Shown piece by piece: positions 21,513 to 27,626 of a DNA stretch of 28,923 nucleotides. Each line of letters opens with the position of its first letter. Within the stretch, counting starts at the first letter, position 1. The DNA comes from a virus. The translations under genes and the position numbers were made by a program. Below the pieces are notes generated by a model. The model made no database searches, was not told the DNA's origin, and was given only the letters and a program-made list of their open reading frames with translations. The DNA lies in IMG/VR virus record IMGVR_UViG_3300009370_000133, positions 1-28,923 of that record. One strand, given 5' to 3'.

Positions 21513-22291
21513 GTATTATCAATGGTGTATTTGTACGTGATGGCGGCGATGACCGATGTCAGCAAGAGGCGCAAACGGGAACAGGTGAAATTTCATCATT
21601 GAATATGGACACAGAGTTCAACGATTTTGCTGGCGCACTGAATCAATGTTTATTTCGTGATGGATCAAATGTCATCACTGCAAATATCAATTTTGATGGC
21701 AATAATTTGTTGAATGTTGGTCAAATTACTGGTGACGTGACCATGCCGGGGCTGGTTACTTTTTCGGGCGGCTTGTCTTCGCCTGGGCAGGCAAATTTTG
21801 GCAGCGGACTGAATGTTTTTGGCAGCTTTTCTGCTTATGCCGCATCAAATCTAATTGATGGAGATTTGCTAGTCACTGGGGAAATTACAAATTCTTTGAT
21901 GCCTCAATCTGGAACGTGGACCCCAACCATTTATGGTTCAAGCACCGCTGGCACATTTAACTATGCCCAGCAAACAGGAACTTGGACAAGTATTGGTGAT
22001 GATGTTTGGTTTTCATTGCAAATAACTGGCAATTGGACTGTTTCGCCAGTAGGCAGCATTAGAATTAGCATTCCTCACACAATTGCGACAGGTTCACAGT
22101 CAGTAATAAAAAATATCATCCATTCTCAAGTGGCGGCTGATTCGGATATTTTAGCAAGGGGTGTCTCAACTCAGGACTACTTAACGCTAAATAAATATGG
22201 CACAAATGGCTCAACAAATGCCATAACTGATGCTGACCAAATAAGCAGTATTAACGAAGTAATTATACAAGGCAAATACATTAAGGCATAG
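21509..22291 (+). CDS. Tail fibre / appendage protein (260 aa)
   Basis: The N-terminal ~75 residues (NMDTEFNDFAGALNQCLFRDG, then NVITANINFDGNNLLNVGQI) are the usual particle-attachment and early shaft pattern of phage fibres. Residues ~75-130 are Gly/Ser-rich beta repeats (FSGGLSSPGQANFGSGLN). The C-terminal part from SGTWTPTIYGSS is a beta-sandwich tip that likely binds the receptor. It is the last plus-strand late gene. Its 3' end overlaps a minus-strand gene by eleven bases, so the operons converge. Confidence 0.75.
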   Translation: MSIINGVFVRDGGDDRCQQEAQTGTGEISSLNMDTEFNDFAGALNQCLFRDGSNVITANINFDGNNLLNVGQITGDVTMPGLVTFSGGLSSPGQANFGSGLNVFGSFSAYAASNLIDGDLLVTGEITNSLMPQSGTWTPTIYGSSTAGTFNYAQQTGTWTSIGDDVWFSLQITGNWTVSPVGSIRISIPHTIATGSQSVIKNIIHSQVAADSDILARGVSTQDYLTLNKYGTNGSTNAITDADQISSINEVIIQGKYIKA

Positions 22292-22433
22292 GGCGACCTG
22301 ACGTGCTTATCGGCTCTAAATAGCTCAGTCGGTGGCCGTGGTCCATTGTGTCAGGGTAGGGGGTGCCCGCCCAATGTACCCAATCAGGTGCACCCTCAAA
22401 AACAATCCCCCTCAGTCGTTCTTGCTCAGTCAT
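22281..22433 (-). CDS. Small hypothetical protein (50 aa), end of leftward operon
   Basis: A 50-codon minus-strand frame begins MTEQERLRGIVFEGAPDWVHW. GGAG seven bases before its ATG and an overlap with the stop of the DUF551 gene support it. It resembles small phage proteins of the E-G-A-P-x-W-x-x-W type, but no function is known. It fills the otherwise empty gap between the tail-fibre gene and the DUF551 gene and overlaps the fibre gene's end convergently. Confidence 0.65.
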   Translation of the reverse strand: MTEQERLRGIVFEGAPDWVHWAGTPYPDTMDHGHRLSYLEPISTSGRPMP

Positions 22434-22776
22434 CGGTTGGCTCCGGTGGTAGGGGGTGCCAGTGGGTTATTGGATAATGCTTGGTTAAATCGTGCATAGT
22501 ATCGAATCCCCCAAGATAACTAGAACAAAGCCAACCTGTATCAATTGTTGGCCCAGGCTTGTGTCCTTCCCATTCAGGCTCATTTGGCGACAGAACCAAA
22601 ACTTGAATCCCCCTTCCAGGCAACCGATCATCCACACTAATCCACCCACCTTTCAACCGCTCAATCTCCCGATCCTTTTCGGCGATGGCTTTGGCGTGGT
22701 GACGGTATAACACATATTCGCCGTCATCACGGAATAGCATGCCTCGGTCATGTCTGAACCTCTGTATATCACTCAT
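22426..22776 (-). CDS. DUF551 protein with MSDIQRF N-terminus (116 aa)
   Basis: Two parts: residues 1-43 (MSDIQRFRHDRGMLFRDDGE then a helix DREIERLKGG), common at the start of phage accessory proteins, and a DUF551 domain from WISVDDRLPG (45) to THWHPLPPEP (112). DUF551 is frequent in phage accessory operons and has no known function. GAGG seven bases upstream gives a clear ribosome-binding site. It shares its N-terminal motif, the HAKAIAE segment and IERLKG with the 148-aa neighbour, so the two are partly duplicated. Confidence 0.82.
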   Translation of the reverse strand: MSDIQRFRHDRGMLFRDDGEYVLYRHHAKAIAEKDREIERLKGGWISVDDRLPGRGIQVLVLSPNEPEWEGHKPGPTIDTGWLCSSYLGGFDTMHDLTKHYPITHWHPLPPEPTDD

Positions 22777-22798
22777 AATTTCACCTCAATAATTAAAT

Positions 22799-23242
22799 TT
22801 ATAAATCCTCACTTGGTGGTTGGGGTAGGCATTCACAAAGGGCCATCCAGACAGACGATGACAAGTTAACGTGATACTCCCCTTTCAAATCTGCTCTTTG
22901 AACAAGGTCGTTTTGCACATCAGACATGACACCCTTCAACCGCTCAATCTCAGCCTTTAGTTCCTCAATGGATTTTGATTTAGCTTCCATGTCTTCGAAA
23001 TAATCACAATCACGTCTACTTATCGCGTCTTCGAGTTCCTCAATGGCTTGACGCTTAAATTCGAGCAATTCGCGGACGTCGCTAAGTTGGCTTTCAAGTT
23101 CGGCAATGGCTTTGGCGTGGTCTTCTGTTTCTTTAAATACCGTCCGGGCCATGTCCCGCACGTACTCGCCCAAGTCGAAGTCAGTCTCAATCGACCGGCA
23201 CAGCTTTTTAACCGAGCCAATGTACCTCTGAATATCACTCAT
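22799..23242 (-). CDS. Coiled-coil phage accessory protein, MSDIQRY type (147 aa)
   Basis: I take the second of two adjacent ATGs (23242), because GAGG then lies six bases upstream and it overlaps the previous stop as TGATG. After MSDIQRYIGSVKKLC comes a long coiled coil of about 70 residues (HAKAIAELESQLSDVRELLE; IEELKAEIERLKGVM). The C-terminal segment is SSVWMALCECLPQPP. No enzymatic motif. Proteins of this build are common in lambdoid accessory regions, without known function. Confidence 0.75.
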   Translation of the reverse strand: MSDIQRYIGSVKKLCRSIETDFDLGEYVRDMARTVFKETEDHAKAIAELESQLSDVRELLEFKRQAIEELEDAISRRDCDYFEDMEAKSKSIEELKAEIERLKGVMSDVQNDLVQRADLKGEYHVNLSSSVWMALCECLPQPPSEDL

Positions 23243-23517
23243 CATTCACCTCTAAGCTGTTTTTCATACAACCTCAAAAGCCTGTCAACAGCGGTTTCGG
23301 TGTCGTCATACTCGCCGTCAGCGAAGTACTGCCAAAAGTAGTGCCTTGCCTCAATCAAAGCTGTATCACGGTCAGGGGCGGTAACAGACCACAAGCCCTT
23401 TTTGCACCGGACCGTAACCCAGTCACCGTCTGAAGACTGCTCGGTGTTTTCAAGAAAACAGGTAAATGGGTCAATATCACCGACCTTGATTAATTTGTAC
23501 CTTTGAATATCACTCAT
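23242..23517 (-). CDS. Small acidic phage protein, MSDIQRY type (91 aa)
   Basis: It begins MSDIQRYKLIKVGDIDPF and ends LLRLYEKQLRGE. The GAGTGAAT-C-ATG start region and first seven codons are near copies of those of its two downstream neighbours, but the rest differs. The middle (DGDWVTVRCKKGLWSVTAPD) looks like a small beta sheet, followed by helices. It overlaps the preceding gene by four bases. No family recognised beyond the shared N-terminus. Confidence 0.7.
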   Translation of the reverse strand: MSDIQRYKLIKVGDIDPFTCFLENTEQSSDGDWVTVRCKKGLWSVTAPDRDTALIEARHYFWQYFADGEYDDTETAVDRLLRLYEKQLRGE

Positions 23518-23729
23518 GATTCACTCTGTTGGTTGTTTAAAGGGGGCGTGATGTCTTCAGCTTTGAAAACAGCCCGCACTTGAAGTGGGTGGCGGCCACC
23601 TTTCATAAAACTGTCCAGATCCTCTTTAGACTGGAATCCATAAGCCCTGTTGATATCAGAATAAGCGTCGGTAACAACAAGGTATCTAATCTTTTTTCGT
23701 TGCTGTTCGCTGTCAAAATAAAAGTTCAT
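23514..23729 (-). CDS. Small hypothetical protein (71 aa)
   Basis: Two ATGs are adjacent; the second (23729) has GGAG six bases upstream and is chosen. The protein begins MNFYFDSEQQRKKIRYLVVTD and ends PPLNNQQSES. It may be a small alpha/beta domain (YLVVTDAYSDI strand; SKEDLDSFMKGG helix). The 30 bases upstream of its start closely match those upstream of the 91-aa gene. Function unknown. Confidence 0.68.
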   Translation of the reverse strand: MNFYFDSEQQRKKIRYLVVTDAYSDINRAYGFQSKEDLDSFMKGGRHPLQVRAVFKAEDITPPLNNQQSES

Positions 23730-23748
23730 CATTCACTCCGTTGGTTGT

Positions 23749-24000
23749 TTAAATTGAAAAAGCCCAATGCTCGACATCGGTTAGTTTTTTCTGTTTGGTT
23801 TTACCTTTCAGACACGAAACAAACGCCACGGCAGATGTTTCGAGATTTAGCACCAGATGGCCGTCACCGCTGCAATAAGTTATACATGCGTCAAACTCGC
23901 AAATGTCGTTAATCTGATCAGACAACCTGTCTCTTAACTCCTCGTATGCTTCATATGACTGATCTAGCTTCTTAATTTTGCTTGAAAGTTGTTTATCCAT
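23749..24000 (-). CDS. Small helical protein, first gene of the leftward accessory operon (83 aa)
   Basis: The second of two adjacent ATGs fits the GGAG spacing best. Residues 1-35 are a charged helix (SKIKKLDQSYEAYEELRDRL). Residues 36-70 contain three Cys and a beta-like part (ACITYCSGDGHLVLNLE; AVAFVSCLKG). It is the first gene after the promoter at 24252-24281, behind a ~245-base leader that crosses the attP region. No family recognised. Confidence 0.65.
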   Translation of the reverse strand: MDKQLSSKIKKLDQSYEAYEELRDRLSDQINDICEFDACITYCSGDGHLVLNLETSAVAFVSCLKGKTKQKKLTDVEHWAFSI

Positions 24001-24034
24001 CATTCACTCCAATTCGTTAAAAGGTCACCCGCGC

Positions 24035-24085
24035 GGGCAACATTCTGGGCAACATCTGTGAAAAACATGCCGCATTGAGCAACAT
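24035..24085 (+). repeat. GGGCAACAT repeats beside attP
   Basis: GGGCAACAT occurs twice in tandem with 12-base period (24035-24043 and 24047-24055), and a third copy, GAGCAACAT, lies at 24077-24085. A perfect CCCGCGCGGG palindrome overlaps the first copy (24028-24037). They lie in the leader of the leftward operon. Possible protein-binding iterons (integrase, Xis or repressor), unproven. Confidence 0.5.
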
Positions 24086-24140
24086 GGCCGAGGCCGGAAC
24101 GTAGCTATATGGGGGTGCGTGTTGCTGGGTTAGTTCACGA

Positions 24141-24165
24141 GCGGGTTCGACTCCCGCCGAATGGG
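24141..24165 (+). other. Probable attP core: tRNA T-arm-like segment
   Basis: GCGGGTTCGACTCCCGC (24141-24157) has a perfect 5-bp stem and a seven-base TTCGACT loop, the standard T-arm of a tRNA. The next eight bases would be acceptor strand and discriminator. The rest of a tRNA (acceptor 5' strand, anticodon arm) cannot be folded upstream, so this is a 3' fragment. Many tyrosine integrases recombine in tRNA 3' ends, and the integrase gene ends 206 bases away. The exact crossover and target tRNA are not visible. Confidence 0.6.
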
Positions 24166-24251
24166 AAAGTTGTCGAATCTCATTATTTTCGACAAGTGGG
24201 GCCTTGTATCTACTTGAATTAAAAAGAAAAAATAAAAGGCGCTTATTGTAC

Positions 24252-24281
24252 GTTATAACCTGCATTATGTAAATAAATCAA
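24252..24281 (-). promoter_or_regulatory. Leftward promoter for the small accessory genes
   Basis: On the minus strand TTGATT (24281-24276) and TATAAC (24257-24252) are 18 bases apart, matching consensus at four and five of six positions. Transcription would start near 24245 and proceed through the att core to the genes at 24000-22281. Integrase or IHF bound here would compete with polymerase. Confidence 0.5.
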
Positions 24282-24288
24282 TTGCTTA
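24276..24288 (+). promoter_or_regulatory. IHF consensus site in attP
   Basis: AATCAATTGCTTA matches WATCAANNNNTTR at every fixed position. It lies between the core-proximal and distal TTGTCGAAA copies, where a DNA bend would bring arm sites to the core. The consensus is short, so chance occurrence is possible. It overlaps the -35 of the leftward promoter. Confidence 0.5.
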
Positions 24289-24371
24289 GGGGGGTCTAAA
24301 ATTGTCGAAAAAATCGATAAGTACCATATAATATTCAATAACTTACAGACCCGGTTGTCGAAAAAAAATTG

Positions 24372-25424
24372 TCATCTTACTGGCTTGTTTGTGGGATTGC
24401 TGTGGTCGTAAATTTTCTTGGTTGACTCAGATAGTCCGGCAACATCTTTGTCTTCTGCGTCCGTCATTCCTTTATGCTTGAGCATGTGGAGCGTCCAGTA
24501 AATATCTCCAAAGCCGGCCTTTTTCATTTTGTTCTTGAGTCTTGTCATCCCGCCTGTCAGGGTGCCTTGTTTCATCTTCTCGCCCATTGCGTTGGTGAAC
24601 AGCCATCTATCTTCGCCAAGGGTTCTAATCTTCTTACTCTTCCTAAGTGATTTGGCCTTGGTTATTGCCTCCCTTAAACGAGGCGACAGCTCAATGTAGT
24701 TCGAAGTTGACCCCTTCCGACGATTCAAGAAGATTTTGTCATCACTGATATCAGAATCTTTCAGGTTGCGAATTTCAACTGATCGACAGGCGCAAAGATA
24801 AGCAATCTCAAAAATGCACTGCATCAAAGGGGGTGCCATGTTGTATTGCACTTGATACTCGTGGTCAGAAACAACACGCTTTCTACTCTCAACTTTTAAA
24901 GCTGGCATACCAATCAAGGGGCTATTGATGATTTCCAATCCATCAACATACTGGCAACCCCATAGCAACATGGTTTTTAAAAAATTGGTCTCAAGATTGA
25001 CCACGCCAGTTCCTTTCATGCCCTTTTCATTGAGTGCATGGAGCCTCCGTTCTGCGATTTGGTTTATCAGTGGTTTTGTGACGTATTTGAGCCTCACTAA
25101 TCCAAGGTTTTCGGGTTCTGTCATCTTGTGGTAAAGAATCTTTGAACCTCGCTCATGGCCCCTTTGTGCGTGAATAGTTAGGTTTTTAAAGGCTCTTGAT
25201 TTTAAGTATTTTCCCGCAAGCCATCGCAGCGTGTTTGGTTTTGGCTTGTTGTCTCGGGCTTGCATTAGTGCATGGTACTGCTCCCATATTTTTTCGATCC
25301 CATCTGAAACCATGCCCATAGGGAACCGTAAAGATTTGCCCTTCACCTGTTTGCGCCAAACCACGTACTTACCGCGATCAATCGTGCAATTTGGTGGAAG
25401 TTGTTTTTTAAATCGGATTGTCAT
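24372..25424 (-). CDS. int: Tyrosine-family integrase (350 aa)
   Basis: An N-terminal arm/core-binding region (residues 1-180) precedes the catalytic domain. Visible catalytic residues are Arg214 (CACRSVEI), Lys237 (NRRKGST), His313 in LHMLKHKG and the nucleophile Tyr339 in KKIYDHSN. The usual second Arg of H-x-x-R is Lys316 and the usual His/Trp is replaced near Leu331. Such substitutions occur in some phage integrases, so activity is still likely. It performs attP x attB recombination and lies beside the candidate attP. It overlaps the DUF4224 gene by four bases (ATGA). Confidence 0.9.
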   Translation of the reverse strand: MTIRFKKQLPPNCTIDRGKYVVWRKQVKGKSLRFPMGMVSDGIEKIWEQYHALMQARDNKPKPNTLRWLAGKYLKSRAFKNLTIHAQRGHERGSKILYHKMTEPENLGLVRLKYVTKPLINQIAERRLHALNEKGMKGTGVVNLETNFLKTMLLWGCQYVDGLEIINSPLIGMPALKVESRKRVVSDHEYQVQYNMAPPLMQCIFEIAYLCACRSVEIRNLKDSDISDDKIFLNRRKGSTSNYIELSPRLREAITKAKSLRKSKKIRTLGEDRWLFTNAMGEKMKQGTLTGGMTRLKNKMKKAGFGDIYWTLHMLKHKGMTDAEDKDVAGLSESTKKIYDHSNPTNKPVR

Positions 25425-25609
25425 AGCTTGGGGACCCTATCATCTTCATCCATTAACAATGCCTTGTCTAATGCTGTATCTGTAGTAATTGGATTTTCAT
25501 CATCGACCAACCAATACTTGATCTTTTTCTCATTGAGAAACTTAATCAGTTTTGGCCGCTGTTTGATTCCAGTGCCTTTTTTTAATTGTTCAAATGATAC
25601 TAAACTCAT
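25421..25609 (-). CDS. DUF4224-like protein, excisionase candidate (62 aa)
   Basis: I start at the ATG at 25609, which has GGAA six bases upstream; the frame extends 13 codons farther to another ATG without a good site. MSLVSFEQLKKGTGIKQRPK followed by a helix and KIKYWLVDD resembles DUF4224, small proteins encoded next to phage integrases (L-x-x-L-T-G-x-x-x-P-x-x-Q pattern). Its coupling to int and small basic fold suggest a directionality factor (Xis-like), which is inference. The acidic tail (LLMDEDDRVPKL) is unusual. Confidence 0.7.
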   Translation of the reverse strand: MSLVSFEQLKKGTGIKQRPKLIKFLNEKKIKYWLVDDENPITTDTALDKALLMDEDDRVPKL

Positions 25610-25680
25610 TTCATGTTCCAATAAAAAACAATATGTGGCCTTTCCCATGATTGTTCGGCTTTAACTTTAAGCTGCGCCGA

Positions 25681-25696
25681 ATTGATACATTGATAC
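25681..25696 (+). repeat. Tandem ATTGATAC repeat upstream of the int operon
   Basis: Two perfect copies of ATTGATAC adjoin. An inverted TTCGGC/GCCGAA pair (25654-25659 and 25676-25681) lies beside it. The 97-base interval 25610-25706 otherwise holds no gene. The repeat may bind a regulator or excisionase; a weak minus-strand promoter could overlap it but I do not rely on that. Confidence 0.45.
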
Positions 25697-25706
25697 TCTC
25701 TAAATG

Positions 25707-25802
25707 CTAATTATGCTCTGCGGGCAGAAAGTACCTGTACATCATGGGCATTGCATACATCGGCCAATGTATTGGAGGTAGCAGCCCCGCATAGACATTC
25801 AT
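25707..25802 (-). CDS. Possible tiny Met/Pro/aromatic-rich peptide gene (31 aa)
   Basis: A 31-codon frame overlaps the YopX-gene stop by four bases (ATGA), like most true junctions of this operon. The peptide (MNVYAGLLPPIHWPMYAMPM and on) has six Met, five Pro and several Tyr/Trp. It fills a gap that would otherwise be empty. No separate ribosome-binding site is clear, so it would rely on coupling. It may be only a chance frame. Confidence 0.35.
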   Translation of the reverse strand: MNVYAGLLPPIHWPMYAMPMMYRYFLPAEHN

Positions 25803-26173
25803 GCTTCCACCAGTTCTGGGTTTTCGTAGATGTTGCCTATGACCTCATACACGTACCAAGGACAGTGGTTAATCGCAACTGCCAAGGAAGTTAATTCATA
25901 TTCATAGTAGTTATGAACTGGCACCCAATATCCCTGATCTTCAAATTTAATCACATGGATAATTGGTTCATCTTCAGGTTCGTCTGGTGTTGCAGTAATC
26001 ACATCACCTTCAAAGATTAAAACCCCATTCTTGTCCCGCAGTCCCGTGGATTGCATCAAGCAAGGCTCAGATTCCAATTGATCCGCCAGTAAATCATATT
26101 CTTCGAATGCTAACCTATCGGGACCAATCATTTCGCCATTTATGAAAGCCCGAAACTTAAACCGATCACTCAT
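25799..26173 (-). CDS. YopX-family phage protein (124 aa)
   Basis: The protein matches the YopX family of phage accessory proteins: KFRAFINGEMIG at the N-terminus, LMQSTGLRDKNGVLIFEGD in the middle and YEVIGNIYENPELVE at the C-terminus, all family hallmarks. The function of YopX proteins is not established. It has the strongest ribosome-binding site in the window (AAGGAGGTG seven bases before ATG) and begins just inside the end of the 59-aa gene. High expression is therefore likely. Confidence 0.88.
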   Translation of the reverse strand: MSDRFKFRAFINGEMIGPDRLAFEEYDLLADQLESEPCLMQSTGLRDKNGVLIFEGDVITATPDEPEDEPIIHVIKFEDQGYWVPVHNYYEYELTSLAVAINHCPWYVYEVIGNIYENPELVEA

Positions 26174-26345
26174 GGCTTTCCACCTCCTTTATCCCTACAG
26201 GGACGATTGCATGGGAAGACTTCTCCCAATCGCGGAAGTCATTCCTATACTTCGCTACCACTACCTTTCTATCCACGTTTAGGTATTCAGATAACAGAAA
26301 ATTGTTGTTTGTGTTCTTTACACACCAAGCCTCAACCGCTTTCAT
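26166..26345 (-). CDS. Small hypothetical protein (59 aa)
   Basis: The frame begins MKAVEAWCVKNTNNNFLLSE and ends GIKEVESHE. It may form a small helix-turn-helix-like fold (FLLSEYLNVDRKVVVAKYRND), which would suit a DNA-binding regulator, but this is a weak impression. Its ATG overlaps the upstream stop (ATGA) and its end overlaps the YopX start, so the chain of coupled genes is unbroken. The ribosome-binding site of YopX lies inside its coding region. Confidence 0.65.
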   Translation of the reverse strand: MKAVEAWCVKNTNNNFLLSEYLNVDRKVVVAKYRNDFRDWEKSSHAIVPVGIKEVESHE

Positions 26346-26539
26346 AAAGCACCTTCAAATCCAGTCATTGAAATCCGATCCGTACGCAACTCAACCCATC
26401 GGTCCTCTTCATGCACTTGAACAAACTCAACTGAGCAGCCCTTACAGTCTTCGGGGACAGGTGTTATGTAAATCTCACCATCAATGGTTGTTACCCATGG
26501 GCTTTGTGTTGCCGCTATAAATAGAATTATTAATTTCAT
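26342..26539 (-). CDS. Small protein with hydrophobic N-terminus (65 aa)
   Basis: GAGG six bases before ATG, in the same TAGAGGTGAAAT context as other leftward genes. MKLIILFIAATQSPW could be a short signal or membrane anchor, and the rest is acidic (PVPEDCKGCSVEFVQVHEED) with a C-x2-C pair. It lies directly after ssb. An exported or membrane-attached early protein is possible; no family recognised. Confidence 0.62.
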   Translation of the reverse strand: MKLIILFIAATQSPWVTTIDGEIYITPVPEDCKGCSVEFVQVHEEDRWVELRTDRISMTGFEGAL

Positions 26540-26548
26540 ATTTCACCT

Positions 26549-26989
26549 CTAAAATGGGATGTCATCATCAAAATCGTCAAAACCACCAGGTGCGGGGTTT
26601 GCTGGCTTCCGCCCCGCGTCGGTCGAGAATCCCCCGCCAGCGGGGGTCGAGGTAGACTGTCCGCCAAGCATCTGGAGTTCGTTGGCTACAATCTCGGTGG
26701 TGTATCTGTCGGTGCCGTCTTGTGCTTGCCACTTGTTAGTGCGCAATTTGCCTTCCACGTACACTTGACGGCCTTTCTTCAAATATTCGCCTGCAATTTC
26801 AGCTAATCGCCCGAAGAAAATAATGCGGTGCCACTCAGTCTTTTCTTGCTTGTTACCTTCTTTGTCCTTCCAGCTTTCAGTGGTGGCCACCGATATGGTT
26901 GTTACGGCTGCGCCTGCTCCTGTATAACGGACTTCTGGGTCATTGCCCAAGTTGCCCACTATGATTACTTTGTTTATGCCTTTGCTCAT
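26549..26989 (-). CDS. ssb: Single-stranded DNA-binding protein (146 aa)
   Basis: A clear SSB: N-terminal OB fold from [20 protein letters not shown], with [20 protein letters not shown] and [17 protein letters not shown], then a Gly/Pro-rich linker and the acidic tip DDDIPF that recruits partner enzymes. I start at the ATG at 26989, preceded by GGAG and overlapping the upstream stop (ATGA), rather than four codons earlier. It would coat ssDNA during replication and cooperate with the Rad52-like annealase encoded upstream in the same operon. Confidence 0.96.
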   Translation of the reverse strand: MSKGINKVIIVGNLGNDPEVRYTGAGAAVTTISVATTESWKDKEGNKQEKTEWHRIIFFGRLAEIAGEYLKKGRQVYVEGKLRTNKWQAQDGTDRYTTEIVANELQMLGGQSTSTPAGGGFSTDAGRKPANPAPGGFDDFDDDIPF

Positions 26990-27171
26990 TCGTATCTCCA
27001 ACGCTCAAATTCTTCCACCTTTTGTTCCATTTCGTCGATTACAGAAAGACTGTCGTCCGCCATGATTCCGACAATTTTTGCTCCATTAACGATCTGGTCA
27101 ATTTGAAAAAAAGGCATTTTGCCTGTGTATTCAAAAACCACTGTCAAATACTGTTTATCTGTCAGTTTCAT
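26986..27171 (-). CDS. Small hypothetical protein before ssb (61 aa)
   Basis: [20 protein letters not shown] to [11 protein letters not shown] small alpha/beta protein without known domain; a central hydrophobic strand ([10 protein letters not shown]) is flanked by charged helices. It overlaps both neighbours by four bases. Because it sits between the annealase operon genes and ssb it may be a recombination accessory, but nothing in the sequence shows this. Confidence 0.66.
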   Translation of the reverse strand: MKLTDKQYLTVVFEYTGKMPFFQIDQIVNGAKIVGIMADDSLSVIDEMEQKVEEFERWRYE

Positions 27172-27626
27172 AAATCAATCACCCCCTGTTTGTTTAGGAT
27201 TTGGCGGGCTTTTTCTGCAGTTGATCTGTTCTTAAAAACAGGTAGCCCGTGGTCAATGACAAGCCATCCTTCAAGGCTCCAATCTTGATGTTTATGGTCA
27301 TAAAAGACCTCGAATTTTAGCTGGTTTGCATCCTCCCAATCAGGCACCCAACCATCATTTAGGGACTCGGCCAGTTGCCAAAGCAGGGCTTGGGTTTCGA
27401 GGTGATTGGCAAGGCGTACGCACGCTTCTTGGGATTGGGCGCGATAATACTTTTCGTCTCGATGGATGGCAGGGTCATGAGCCGCCTCCAATCCTAATGT
27501 GGTCGATACAGCTCGCCAATCACCGCCCATAGGCTTCCACTTCTCGGGTTCCTTTAGCCTGGCTTCCAGTGCTTCCAGCTTTTCCCGCGTTTCGCGGATT
27601 TCTTGCTCAATCTCTTGTTTGTTCAC
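27168..27626 (-). CDS. Hypothetical protein with N-terminal coiled coil (152 aa)
   Basis: It begins at a GTG overlapping the annealase stop, with GAGG seven bases upstream. Residues 1-28 form a charged coiled coil (QEIEQEIRETREKLEALEAR). The remainder is Trp-rich (KWKPMGGDWRAVS; FYDHKHQDWSLEGWLVIDHG) and ends with a helix AEKARQILNKQG. The C-terminal part may be a small beta-alpha module. It lies between the Rad52-like gene and ssb; function unknown. Confidence 0.7.
   Translation of the reverse strand: MNKQEIEQEIRETREKLEALEARLKEPEKWKPMGGDWRAVSTTLGLEAAHDPAIHRDEKYYRAQSQEACVRLANHLETQALLWQLAESLNDGWVPDWEDANQLKFEVFYDHKHQDWSLEGWLVIDHGLPVFKNRSTAEKARQILNKQGVIDL

Larger units (their letters stand above)
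24170..24366 (+). repeat. Repeated TTGTCGAAA elements, candidate integrase arm-type sites
   Basis: TTGTCGAA(A/T) occurs at 24170-24178, 24302-24313 and 24355-24366 on the plus strand and inverted at 24187-24195. The first and inverted copies form a 7-bp inverted repeat right beside the T-arm core. An inverted GGGTCT/AGACCC pair (24292-24297, 24347-24352) also occurs. Spacing on one side of the core resembles arm sites of lambda-type attP. Confidence 0.55.

Noticed and set aside
22305-22335. tRNA D-arm-like TAGCTCAGTCGGT near the end of the tail-fibre region
   Set aside because: The D-stem partner and the rest of a cloverleaf are missing, and the bases are explained as minus-strand coding sequence of the 50-aa gene.
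22355-22460. Direct repeat GGTAGGGGGTGCC at 22355 and 22448
   Set aside because: Two copies of 13 bases read in different frames of two genes; probably chance or minor, with no further structure.
24028-24040. CCCGCGCGGG palindrome as a terminator of the leftward leader
   Set aside because: With a feasible loop only about three base pairs remain and the downstream T-run is short.
24070-24165. Complete tRNA gene ending at the T-arm
   Set aside because: The T-arm is perfect but no acceptor 5' strand, D-arm or anticodon stem can be folded upstream at normal distances.
24017-24265. 82-aa minus-strand frame across the att region
   Set aside because: Its SHSAGVEPARE stretch is what a tRNA T-arm looks like when translated in reverse. 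It also covers the repeats and promoter and has no ribosome-binding site.
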